DNA of 64,000 nt from Reticulitermes speratus (lineage: Eukaryota; Arthropoda; Insecta; Blattodea; Rhinotermitidae). Below the pieces are notes generated by a model that made no database searches, was not told the origin of the DNA, and saw only the letters and a list, made by a program, of their open reading frames with translations. The stretch lies in contig JAJKFL010000237.1 in NCBI GenBank assembly GCA_021186555.1, positions 43,260,483 through 43,324,482 of the forward strand, written 5' to 3'. Shown here in pieces: positions 32,142-44,185 of the stretch (position 1 is the first letter of the stretch; each line of letters opens with the position of its first letter). Position numbers and translations under genes: made by a program.

Positions 32142-32589
32142 ACTTTCAAAAGTCCGCCTTTTTGCCGAGGTTTATTTACGAGTTTCATACGAAATTGATG
32201 ACAAAAGAGCCACAATTTCCCTGACATCATTAACCGACTTGGCTCTGTAATGCAGACGCCGTGTGTTTACTGTGAGGTACGAATTTAGATAACTTCAAGC
32301 TTTCAAGTGTCCAGTCTTCTTCGCCACGGTTTCAACGTTCTGCGCCGTTGGATGTAAGTTTTACAATTGTTTACAGCACCTCACCTACAGTGTAGAAGTG
32401 AAATCTACATTTCAACAGCCAGTTTCTACACGGTACGTAACACAATCCGACGCGCTACAGCAGGTTACGCGCTGTTACAATCCTCAGACGAACACAACAT
32501 GAATGTGACAGTCACCAGGTTTAACCTTCTAAGACGTGATGGTCAAGACTGAACCAGAATTTAACAGTAACACACTATGCAGGCATACA
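32142..32589. other. spacer
   Basis: GTGTGTTTACTGTGAGGTAC near 32262 is a diverged piece of the 114-bp unit. Nothing else was recognised. Confidence 0.4.
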
Positions 32590-32960
32590 GGGAGAATGAA
32601 GGCACAGCTCCACTCATTTTTAACCTTGGCACCAGATGTAAGCGCCTACGTTACCCAATAAACAGAAGGATGGAGGACTCCAGAGGCGTTACGCACGTTT
32701 CGGTAAAGGCAGTAAGATAAAGTTCTTCTCACATATAGAGCGCAGATATAAGAATGACGGGAAAGAGGCGAGAAGTCATCTTCAGGCACCGTCTTTACCC
32801 CGTGGGGAAGAAGCCCTCCCAATACCCATGGAATACGAGGCTTGGGTGGCTGCCCGGAACCAGCCAGGGCCTTCTGGAGAAGAGAAAACTGCGTTGCTCC
32901 TGCCCGGAATCGCCAGCCCATCGCTTCCTATACCAACTGAGCTACCCCGGCTCCGGCCAG
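32590..32960 (-). mobile_element. degenerate SINE family 2, possibly interrupted
   Basis: The right end complements GCCGGGGTAGCTCAGTTGG, a tRNA-like head. GGCAACGCAGTTTTC and CCGGGCAGCCACCC fall between head and body, and GGCACAGCTCCACTC at the left is the tail. The segment 32655-32780 does not match and may be an insertion. Confidence 0.6.
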
Positions 32961-33629
32961 AGTTCCTTAAGACTTACAGCCAGACGCTCCCCTGCACAAC
33001 GACGGCTAAGACGGTCACAGCACCGGTCCGGGCAGCACTTCGTTCATTAATACGCAGTTTTAGCGTAAAGACGTTTCTGCATGCAAGCAGACGTTTCAGG
33101 TATACCGCCACATCACGTTCGCAGCTTTCAGAGTACTAGCCGAGCAGACAAAGACATAGATGGGCCTCTCTGAGGGCACGGACATGTGACTGAAGTGAAT
33201 ACGTAATGTGCGACGGCAAACAAATGGTACTGTTCATAAAGCAGCGGTGTATACGCTTTGGAATGGCGCAAGAATCGTAGCAATACAGCGTTCAGTTTGG
33301 AGACGCAGCAGCGTCACACTATGCATTGACGTTACAATGACGGCTGACAGAAGGTGTCCTGGTCTGTGGACTGAGCGTCGAGGACCAACAGGACGGACGC
33401 TGCGAGGTCCATATCTTTGACATAATTCTCACAACACACAGCAGTCATCTGCAATACAACATCAACCGGTTGTCTTTATCACGTACAGACAGTGAGGCGT
33501 CTTAGACTGCTTGACCGGGTACACGGATGGACAACGCTCCTCTGAAACGTTGGTAAATGTTATCCAGTGGACACGGCGTATCACGCAGAATACATCTACA
33601 GTGTTAGATACAGGCGACTACAGCGTGGG
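32961..33629. other. spacer, no gene supported
   Basis: Short frames only; nothing recognised. Confidence 0.35.
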
Positions 33630-33754
33630 CATGACATGACTCAAGTGGTCAGTCGTCGAACTCCCACCATGGAGGCCCGGGTTCGATCCCACATCAGTCC
33701 ATGTGAGATCTGTGGTGGAGAAAGTGGCACTGTGACAGGTTTCTCTCCCAGTAC
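33630..33754 (+). mobile_element. SINE family 3 head attached to the 91-bp array
   Basis: GTGGTCAGTCGTCGAACTCC, GAGGCCCGGGTTCGATCCC (B box), CAGTCCATGTGAGATCTGTG and GAAAGTGGCACTGTGACAGG lead without a gap into the first array unit. Confidence 0.82.
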
Positions 33755-36700
33755 TTCAGTTTCCCCTGTCAGTATAATTCCACCAATGCTCCATACTCAT
33801 TCATACATCTACCACCAACGCTGTATAATGTTTCTCTCCCAGTACTTCAGTTTCCCCTGTCAGTATCATTCCACCAATGCTCCATACTCATTCATACATC
33901 TACCACCAACGCTGTATAATGTTTCTCTCCCAGTACTTCAGTTTCCCCTGTCAGTATCATTCCACCAATGCTCCATACTCATTCATACATCTACCACCAA
34001 CGCTGTATAATGTTTCTCTCCCAGTACTTCAGTTTCCCCTGTCATATCATTCCACCAATGCTCCATACTCATTCATACATCTACCACCAACGCTGTATAA
34101 TGTTTCTCTCCCAGTACTTCAGTTTCCCCTGTCAGTATCATTCCACCAATGCTCCATACTCATTCATACATCTACCACCAACGCTGTATAATGTTTCTCT
34201 CCCAGTACTTCAGTTTTCCCCTGTCAGTATCATTCCACCAATGCTCCATTACTCATTCATACATCTACCCCAACGCGTATAATGTTCTCTCCCAGACTTC
34301 AGTTTCCCCTGTCGTATCATTCCACCAATGCTCATACTCATTCATACACTACCACAACGCTGTATAATGTTTCTCTCCCAGTACTTCAGTTTCCCTGTCA
34401 CATCATTCCACCAATGCTCCATACTCATTCATCATCTACCACCAACGCTGTATAATGTTTCTCTCCCAGTCTTCAGTTCCCTGTCATCTTCCACCAAGCT
34501 CCATATCATTCCATCTACCACCACGCTGTATAATGTTTCTCTCCAGTACTTCAGTTCCCCTGTCAGATCATTCCACATCTCCTACTCATTCACCATCTAC
34601 CACCAACGCTGTATAATGTTTCTCTCCCAGTACTTCGTTTCCCTGTCAGATCATTCCACCAATGCTCCAACTCATTCATCATCTACCACCAACGCTGTAT
34701 AATGTTTCTCTCCAGTACTTCAGTTTCCCCTTCAGATCATTCCACCAATGCTCCTATCATTCATCCATCTACCACCAACGCTGTATAATGTTTCTCCCAG
34801 TACTTCAGTTTCCCTGTCAGTATCATTCCACCATGCTCCATACTCATTCACCTCTACCACAACGCTGTATAATGTTTCTCTCCCAGTACTTCATTTCCCT
34901 GTCAGTATCATTCCACCAATGCTCCACACATTCATCATTACCACAACGCTGTATAATGTTTCTCTCCAGTACTTCATTTCCCCTGTCAGTATCATTCCAC
35001 CAATGCTCCATACCATCATCATCTACATCAACGTGTATAATGTTTCTCTCCGTACTTCAGTTTCCCCTGTCAGTATCATTCCACCAATGCTCATACTCAT
35101 TCAACATTACCAACGCTGTAAATGTTTCTCTCCCATACTTCAGTTTCCCCTGTCAGTACATTCCACCAATGCTCCAACTCATTCATCATCTACCACAACG
35201 CTGTTAATGTTTCTCTCCCATACTTCAGTTTCCCCTGTCAGTATCATTCCACCATGCCCATACTCATTCAACATCTACCACAACGCTGTATAATGTTTCT
35301 CTCCCAGTACTTCAGTTTCCCCTGTCAGTATCATTCACCAATGCTCCATACTCATTCATACATCTACCACAACGCTGTATAATGTTTCTCTCCCAGTACT
35401 TCAGTTTCCCCTGTCAGTATCATTCACCAATGCTCCATATATTCACATCTACCACAACGGAAAGCTCTCCATACTTCATTCCTGCAATCATCACCAATGC
35501 TCCATACTCATTCACCTTACCACCACGTGTTAATGTTTCTCCCTACTTCATTTCCTGTCAGTATATCCACCAACAACTCTTCAACATCTCACAACGCTGA
35601 AGTCTCCTTTCATTTCCGTGTTCTTCCACCAATGCTCATACCTTCTCATTACCCACGCTGTATAATGTTTTCTAGTACTTCGTTTCCCCTGTCAGTATCA
35701 TTCCACCAATGCTCCATACTCATTCATCCATCTACCACCAACGCTGTATAATGTTTCTCTCCCAGTACTTCAGTTTCCCCTGTCAGTATCATTCCACCAA
35801 TGCTCCATACTCATTCACACATCTACCACCAACGCTGTATAATGTTTCTCTCCCAGTACTTCAGTTTTCCCCTGTCAGTATCATTCCACCAATGCTCCAT
35901 ACCATTCATACCATCTACCACCAACGCTGTATAATGTTTCTCTCCCAGTACTTCAGTTTCCCCTGTCAGTATCATTCCACCAATGCTCCATACACATTCA
36001 TCCATCTACCACCAACGCTGTATAATGTTTCTCTCCCAGTACTTCAGTTTCCCCTGTCAGTATCATTCCACCAATGCTCCATACTCATTCACACATCTAC
36101 CACCAACGCTGTATAATGTTTCTCTCCCAGTACTTCAGTTTTCCCCTGTCAGTATCATTCCACCAATGCTCCATACACATTCATCCATCTACCACCAACG
36201 CTGTATAATGTTTCTCTCCCAGTACTTCAGTTTCCCCTGTCAGTATCATTCCACCAATGCTCCATACTCATTCATCCATCTACCACCAACGCTGTATAAT
36301 GTTTCTCTCCCAGTACTTCAGTTTCCCCTGTCAGTATCATTCCACCAATGCTCCATACTCATTCACACATCTACCACCAACGCTGTATAATGTTTCTCTC
36401 CCAGTACTTCAGTTTTCCCCTGTCAGTATCATTCCACCAATGCTCCATACATTCATACATCTACCACCAACGCTGTATAATGTTTCTCTCACCATGTACT
36501 TCAGTTTTCCCCTGTCAGATCATTCCACAATGCTCCATTACCATTCATACATCTACCCCAACGCTGTATAATTGTTTCTCTCCCAAGTACTTCAGTTTCC
36601 CCTGTCAGCTATCATTCCACCAATGCTCCATACTCATTCATCCATCTACCACCAACGCTGTATAATTGTTTCTCTCCCAGTACTTCAGTTTTCCCCTGTC

Positions 36701-37712
36701 AGTATCATTCACCAATTGCTACCATTCACATCATCTACCAACATACGCTGTTACTGCTTTACCGAGGACAGTGGGCGAGGTGGATCATTCCACCAATGCA
36801 TCGCTGAATTCCCATACTCGCACTGACGTCTGTTAAGTTGTCTCTCCACATGTATGTTCCCTGTCAGTATCATGTCCACCAATGCATCCAACTCTATTCT
36901 CACATCTACCACCAACGCTGATAATGTTTCTCTCCCAGTACTTCAGTTTCCCCTGTCAGTATCATTCCACCAATGCTCCATACTCATTCATACATCTACC
37001 ACCAACGCTGTATAATGTTTCTCTCCCAGTACTTCAGTTTCCCTGTCAGTATCATTCCACCAGTGCTCCATACTCATTCATACATACTACCACCAAACGC
37101 TGTAAATGTTTCTCTCCCAGTACTCAGTTCCCCTGTCAGTATCATTCCACCAATGCTCCATACTCATTCATCATCTACCACCAACGCTGTATAATGTTTC
37201 TCTCCCAGTACTTCAGTTTCCCCTGTCAGTATCATTCCACCAATGCTCCATACTATTCATACATCATTACCACAACGCTGATTAATGTTTCTCTCCCAGT
37301 ACTTCAGTTTTCCCTGTCAGTATCATTCACCAATGCTCCATACTCATTCATTACATCTACACCAACGCTGTATAATGTTTCTCTCCCAGCACTTCAGTTT
37401 CCCCATGTCAGTATCATTCCACCAATGCTCCATACTCATTCATACATCTACCACAACGCTGTATAATGTTTCTCTCCCAGTACTTCAGTTTCCCCTGTCA
37501 GCATTCATTCCTCCAATGCTCCATACTCTAGCACATCTACCACCAACGCTGTATAATGTTTCTCTCCCAGTACTTCAGTTTCCCCTGTCACTATCATTCC
37601 ACCAATGCTCCATACTCATTCATCCATCTACCACCAACGCTGTATAATGTTTCTCTCCCAGTACTTCAGTTTTCCCCTGTCAGTATCATTCCACCAATGC
37701 TCCATACTAATC
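33755..37712 (+). repeat. 91-bp tandem array, locus B, about 43 copies
   Basis: Same unit as locus A, here on the plus strand. The edges (33755-34220 and 35700-36460) are nearly perfect. The middle (34230-35690) and 36700-37330 are full of 1-6 base deletions, including one strongly disturbed stretch with foreign bases at 36730-36850. The noise is probably unpolished consensus. The frames of up to 194 residues are artefacts of a stop-poor unit. Confidence 0.95.
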
Positions 37713-37721
37713 TTCAACTAC

Positions 37722-37830
37722 GTGTTACTCTTACCAGAAGGACAAGCGGGCGAAGGCTGGGAACCTTCAAGCAAATCAGCGCTGTTTCGCATACCGGTCA
37801 GCACTGGACAGTACTTTCACACGTTGTCTC
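37722..37830 (+). repeat. conserved block closing 91-bp locus B
   Basis: CTTACCAGAAGGACAAGCGG then GCGAAGGCTGGGAACCTTC and GCTGTTTCGCATACCGG align with 51535-51640, which closes locus C. A reversed copy is at 58985-59035. Confidence 0.65.
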
Positions 37831-38844
37831 CCTACATGTTTAACAGTAACTGCACTTTGATAGCGAGAAAGCTCGCCAACTAACGACACTTTCTTGCACA
37901 AAATTCATCACCAAAACTCTGAAGGCCCCTTTCACTTTCGCGCTGCTCTTCCATACCACAAGTCTGTACTTTACTAGTACCTGTGGGCTCAATTAGCGCG
38001 GCAGTGACACCGTTGTGTCTGGTCGTTGCGTTCAGACGGTTCAGAGCACCGAACATGGTGCTGCGACCCGTTACCAGACTGCACGGTATCACACCAAAAA
38101 GACCACAACACTGACCGAACGCTTTGACGTCGGCTGAAGCCGGGGGGGGGGGGGGGGGGGGGGTTCACAGCTCACACACTGCAATGCTGAAGACCTCTGC
38201 ACTGTGTGTGAGTGTCGGGTGGGCCCCCGTGATTGGTATCAGCCGGCCATGGTCCGCCTTCACGCATCTAAAGTCCAGTTGTACCTGCACTGTACGCACA
38301 AGCTGCGACATTAAGACACTACGCACTTAGCCCAGTCAGTATTCATGCATTTCGTTATGATTAGCTCAACAAAGAGCGATTATACCGCTAAGAATGACCG
38401 GTTGGTCTCTCACAACGCACGCTCATTATGCACCCGGACAAGTCTCTGTCCGAATTCCAGACTTCTCACCGTATCATAAACCATAATCGAATGTTCTTTA
38501 CAGCAGCAGTTAGTTCGGCACTAAGTGTGTGTATATATATATATACAGTCAACTATAAGGGAATACAGTTTAAATACAAACTCAAACACACTGGAACTTG
38601 ATCGACCGCAGCATGACCGCCACGCCCCGCCCGCTGTTATCGCCCAACAGTATTCTTCCGCCATTTCGTGTGACTGCGCTTTAAATTAACGCAAGGTTAA
38701 AAAATTCAGCGCGTTTCAAAAATGTTATTCATTATTTGTACTTCTTTAAAACTGTGTAACTTTGGAACTGCGTATTATTATTAACTGGACAAAATAAATT
38801 GGAGTGATGATAAATAGCTCGCAATTAAAACTAGTGACAACATC
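37831..38844. other. spacer with the longest poly-G run
   Basis: A run of 22 G lies at 38142-38163, and a short TATATATATATATA tract near 38530. No gene is supported. Confidence 0.45.
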
Positions 38845-40215
38845 TATACAGCGCAGTGGTTACTATACGTACCGCCAGGTTTAACATTCACAAATTCTAC
38901 GTTCTGCCCACACAGTGTATTTATGTGTTTTGTGTGGATCTCAGAACAAACAGCGATTATTTCACTGTACAACATTAACTGACTGGTTTGTATAACTGAG
39001 ACGGAGTGTGTTTACTGCGCGGTACGGACTGTATTTATGTGTTTTGTGTGGATCTCAGAACAAACAGCGATTATTTCACTGTACAACATTAACTGACTGG
39101 TTTGTATAACTGAGACGTAGTGTGTTTACTGCGCGGTACGGACTGTATTTATGTGTTTTGTGTGGATCTCAGAACAAACAGCGATTATTTCACTGTACAA
39201 CATTAACTGACATGGTTTGTATAACTGAGACTAGTGTGTTTACTGCGCGGTACGGACTGTATTTATGTGTTTTGTGTGGATCTCAGAACAAACAGCGATT
39301 ATTTCACTGTAAACATTAACTGACTGGTTTGTATAACTGAGACGGAGTGTGTTTACTGCGCGGTACGGACTGTATTTATGTGTTTTGTGTGGATCTCAGA
39401 ACAAACAGCGATTATTTCACTGTACAACATTAACTGACTGGTTTGTATAACTGAGACGGAGTGTGTTTACTGCGCGGTACGGACTGTATTTATGTGTTTT
39501 GTGTGGATCTCAGAACAAACAGCGATTATTTCACTGTACAAGCATTAACTGACTGGTTTGTATAACTGAGATGGAGTGTGTTTACTGCGCGGTACGGACT
39601 GTATTTATGTGTTTTGTGTGGATCTCAGAACAAACAGCGATTATTTCACTGTACAGCATTAACTGACTGGTTTGTATAACTGAGACGGAGTGTGTTTACT
39701 GCGCGGTACGGACTGTATTTATGTGTTTTGTGTGGATCTCAAACAAACAGCGATTATTTCACTGTACAACATTAACTGACTGGTTTGTATAACTGAGACG
39801 GAGTGTGTTTACTGCGCGGTACGGACTGTATTTATGTGTTTTGTGTGGATCTCAGAACAAACAGCGATTATTTCACTGTACACATTAACTGACTGGTTTG
39901 TATAACTGAGATGGAGTGTGTTTACTGCGCGGTACGGACTGTATTTATGTGTTTTGTGTGGATCTCAGAACAAACAGCGATTATTTCACTGTACACATTA
40001 ACTGACTGGTTTGTATAACTGAGAGGAGTGTGTTTACTGCGCGGTACGGACTGTATTTATGTGTTTTGTGTGGATCTCAGAACAAACAGCGATTATTTCA
40101 CTGTACACATTAACTGACTGGTTTGTATAACTAGACGGAGTGTGTTTACTGCGCGGTACGGACTGGAATCTTTGTATATAATTCAGGTTAATCGTAATTC
40201 AGAAGCTCAATGATT
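38845..40215 (+). mobile_element. TTAA-type element, locus 4, ends decayed
   Basis: GTGGTTACTATACGTACC, GCCAGGTTTAACATTCAC and CTACGTTCTGCCCACACAG form the left flank. GAATCTTTGTATATAATTC and AGGTTAATCGTAATTC form the right subterminal part. The outermost terminal bases cannot be matched confidently. Confidence 0.55.
38920..40165 (+). repeat. 114-bp tandem array, locus 4, about 11 copies
   Basis: Same unit as at 12.5 kb. Variation includes GACGGAG/GACGTAG/GATGGAG and single-base losses in GTACAACATT (to GTACACATT) toward the right end. Confidence 0.96.
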
Positions 40216-40634
40216 ATTTGATTACATAATTCCCACCGATACATCAAGTGTATACATTTACGTACTACACTACACCGACGCAACATACCAATACGTACGC
40301 CGTGACATATTACGCACGATTTACAAAGTCATTCTTTACGTTGAAAATGATCACACGGTTCTGCTGTGCCAGTTTTCATGGAACTCACGCTTGTTCGAAA
40401 TTTTTTTTGTAAAACCCCTATACGAAATTTCATGAAAATCTGGCAAATGGGTATTCGCTGCTACTGGGTCACAGACGGATGGAAGTGGTCTCCATATAAT
40501 GTGTTATTTTTTACTTCGTAAAGAACGCACGACAATACAACGATCTGTCACAACATTACATTTGTTTTCTCACGTGTCCGAGAATCATTCTTAAAACCCA
40601 ACCTGCAATTCCGAGTGCTGCTACAGCTACATCA
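40216..40634. other. spacer with dispersed repeat scrap
   Basis: TGCCAGTTTTCATGGAACTC and CGAAATTTCATGAAAATCTG (40372-40442) resemble 22076 and 26945. CACTACACTACACTACA begins the next array. Confidence 0.4.
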
Positions 40635-42985
40635 CTACACTACACTACACTACAGGTCCATCACATAAGCACACAGCTACACTACACTACAGGTCCATCA
40701 CATAAGCACACAGCTACACTACACTACAGGTCCATCACATAAGCACACAGCTACACTACACTACAGGTCCATCACATAAGCACACAGCTACACTACACTA
40801 CAGGTCCATCACATAAGCACACAGCTACACTACACTACAGGTCCATCACATAAGCACACAGCTACACTACACTACAGGTCCATCACATAAGCACACAGCT
40901 ACACTACACTACAGGTCCATCACATAAGCACACAGCTACACTACACTACAGGTCCATCACATAAGCACACAGCTACACTACACTACAGGTCCATCACATA
41001 AGTACACAGCTACACTACACTACAGGTCCATCACATAAGCACACAGCTACACTACACTACAGGTCCATCACATAAGCACACAGCTACACTACACTACAGG
41101 TCCATCACATAAGCACACAGCTACACTACACTACAGGTCCATCACATAAGCACACAGCTACACTACACTACAGGTCCATCACATAAGCACACAGCTACAC
41201 TACACTACAGGTCCATCACATAAGCACACAGCTACACTACACTACAGGTCCATCACATAAGCACACAGCTACACTACACTACAGGTCCATCACATAAGCA
41301 CACAGCTACACTACACTACAGGTCCATCACATAAGCACACAGCTACACTACACTACAGGTCCATCACATAAGCACACAGCTACACTACACTACAGGTCCA
41401 TCACATAAGCACACTGCTACACTACACTACAGGTCCATCACATAAGCACACAGCTACACTACACTACACTACAGGTCCATCACATAAGCACACAGCTACA
41501 CTACACTACACTACAGGTCCATCACATAAGCACACAGCTACACTACACTACACTACAGGTCCATCACATAAGCACACAGCTACACTACACTACAGGTCCA
41601 TCACATAAGCACACAGCTACACTACACTACAGGTCCATACATAAGCACACAGCTACACTACACTACAGGTCCTTTCACATAAGCACACAGCTACCTACAC
41701 TACAGGTCCATCACATAAGCACACAGCTACACTACACTACACTACAGGTCCATCACATAAGCACACAGCTACACTACACTACACTACAGGTCCATCACAT
41801 AAGCACACAGCTACACTACACTACAGGTCCATCACATAAGCACACAGCTACACTACACTACAGGTCCATCACATAAGCACACAGCTACACTACACTACAG
41901 GTCCATCACATAAGCACACAGCTACACTAACTACACTACAGGTCCATCACATAAGCACACAGCTACACTACACTACACTACAGGTCCATCACATAAGCAC
42001 ACAGCTACACTACACTACAGGTCCATCACATAAGCACACAGCTACACTACACTACAGGTCCATCACATAAGCACACAGCTACACTACACTACAGGTCCAT
42101 CACATAAGCACACAGCTACACTACACTACAGGTCCATCACATAAGCACACAGCTACACTACACTACAGGTCCATCACATAAGCACACAGCTACACTACAC
42201 TACAGGTCCATCACATAAGCACACAGCTACACTACACTACACTACAGGTCCATCACATAAGCACACAGCTACACTACACTACACTACAGGTCCATCACAT
42301 AAGCACACGCTACACTACACTACACTACAGGTCCATCACATAAGCACACAGCTACACTACACTACACTACAGGTCCATCACATAAGCACACAGCTACACT
42401 ACACTACACTACAGGTCCATCACATAAGCACACAGCTACACTACACTACACTACAGGTCCATCACATAAGCACACAGCTACACTACACTACAGGTCCATC
42501 ACATAAGCACACAGCTACACTACACTACAGGTCCATCACATAAGCACACAGCTACACTACACTACAGGTCCATCACATAAGCACACAGCTACACTACACT
42601 ACAGGTCCATCACATAAGCACACAGCTACACTACACTACACTACAGGTCCATCACATAAGCACACAGCTACACTACACTACACTACAGGTCCATCACATA
42701 AGCACACAGCTACACTACACTACAGGTCCATCACATAAGCACACAGCTACACTACACTACAGGTCCATCACATAAGCACACAGCTACACTACACTACAGG
42801 TCCATCACATAAGCACACAGCTACACTACACTACAGGTCCATCACATAAGCACACAGCTACACTACACTACACTACAGGTCCATCACATAAGCACACAGC
42901 TACACTACACTACAGGTCCATCACATAAGCACACAGCTACACTACACTACACTACAGGTCCATCACATAAGCACACAGCACTTCA
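40635..42985 (+). repeat. 37/42-bp tandem array, about 62 copies
   Basis: The unit is GGTCCATCACATAAGCACAC followed by AGCTACACTACACTACA. A 42-bp version has one more CTACA. Short units fill the left 800 bp; long units appear from about 41460, singly or in runs of up to six (42235-42470). Otherwise copies are nearly identical. The nested CTACA repeat gives a two-level tandem structure. Confidence 0.97.
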
Positions 42986-43069
42986 CTACTCCGTTCAACG
43001 CTACGTGTGTACGTGACTGACTGACTGGACACAGCGGGATGGATACCATTAAACTGACCAGTCGTTAAG

Positions 43070-43455
43070 CTATTCCAGTGGCTCAGCTATGCCGGTGGTT
43101 GAGCTATTCCAGTGGCTCAGCTATGCGGTGGTTGAGCTATTCAGTGGTCAGCTATACGTGGTTGAGCTATTCAGTGGCTCAGCTATACCGGTGGTTGAGC
43201 TATTCCAGTGGCTCAGCTATCCGGTGGTTGAGCTATTCCAGTGGCTCAGCTATACCGGTGGTTGAGCTATTCCAGTGGCTCAGCTATGCGGTGGTTGAGC
43301 TATTCCAGTGCTTCGGGGTTGAGTTTCAGTGGTCAGCTATGCGTGGTGAGTATCCATTGGCTCAGCTAGCGGTGGTTGAGCTTCAGTGACAGCTTACGGT
43401 GGTGAGCTATCCAGTGACTCAGCTATACGGTGGTGAGCTATCCAGGGCTAGCTAT
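43070..43455 (+). repeat. 34-bp tandem array, about 11 noisy copies
   Basis: The unit is TGAGCTATTCCAGTGGCTCA followed by GCTATACCGGTGGT. It is unrelated to the other 34-bp array. Frequent one-base losses after 43120 resemble consensus error. Confidence 0.9.
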
Positions 43456-43542
43456 ACTGGTGACTGCCAGACCTTCAGTGACGACAACCAAGATCATCAC
43501 AGCGGACTCTCTTGAGAAGCTGTAGTAGCGTAATTCCATCTT

Positions 43543-43760
43543 TTATGAAACACCATGGTTCATGACCGTGTTCACAACAGCACGCCACTTTTCCGTATCC
43601 TGAGCCAGAATAATTCAGAGCACGCCCTACCATCCTGTTTCTTTAAGATTCATTTCAATATTATCCCATCTACGCCCCGATCTTCCAAACGGTCCCTTTC
43701 ATTCATCAGGTTTCACCAACTGTATGCATTTCTCTTCTACCCCATACGTGCCACACGCCC
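43543..43760 (-). pseudogene. LINE reverse-transcriptase C terminus, fragment
   Basis: Read on the minus strand, GRRWDNIEMNLKETGW and then, after an in-frame stop and frame damage, LAQDTEKWRAVVNTVMNHG lead to a TAA stop (complement 43543-43545). A GRPRRRW...W..LAQDR..WR pattern is typical of the extreme C terminus of insect non-LTR retrotransposon proteins. The upstream catalytic region is not found in the window, so this is a truncated dead copy. A second, differently damaged member lies at 45700-45990. The overlapping plus-strand frame of 133 residues is a shadow. Confidence 0.7.
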
Positions 43761-43929
43761 TGTCCATCTCATCCTCCTTCCCTGCAATTCATTAAGCCCT
43801 CACCGCACACTTTTCTCCAACTTCCTTGCAGCTCCTCCCCCTCACTGCCATATATTCCCCCCACGTGCCAGACACGTGTCTACACACGTCACAGCGCCCA
43901 ATAACACAGGAACTGCCATCACTACATCA

Positions 43930-44145
43930 AGAGCAGTGGCCGTGTGTTCTCTGTGAGGTACGAACTGAATGTCTGACGTTAGTTAGACGACCCGCACAGC
44001 GTCTTATAATGGACGGTGGACCATGAATACAATTTAAAGTGTAAAGATGTTTGACTTTAAGTCAGCTGGTACATATACTTACCACAGTGTTTCAATGTTA
44101 AGTCAACTGGTACATATAGTTATCACAGTATTCTAAGGGTAAAGT
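43930..44145. mobile_element. diverged relative of the 114-bp element, rearranged
   Basis: GTGTTCTCTGTGAGGTACG, AACTGAATGTC recalls the right end of the 114-bp unit. CTGGTACATATAGTTATCAC and TTCTAAGGGTAAA recall the opposite terminus in reverse order. Part of it is duplicated (CTGGTACATATA occurs twice). It has no array. Confidence 0.45.
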
Positions 44146-44185
44146 GGTCAGTAATCACGCCAGTGCATAAACATTATTAAAGCAT

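Noticed and set aside
40635-42985. CRISPR-like regular repeat spacing
   Set aside because: Units are head-to-tail without unique spacers, and the context is eukaryotic; the same holds for the other arrays.
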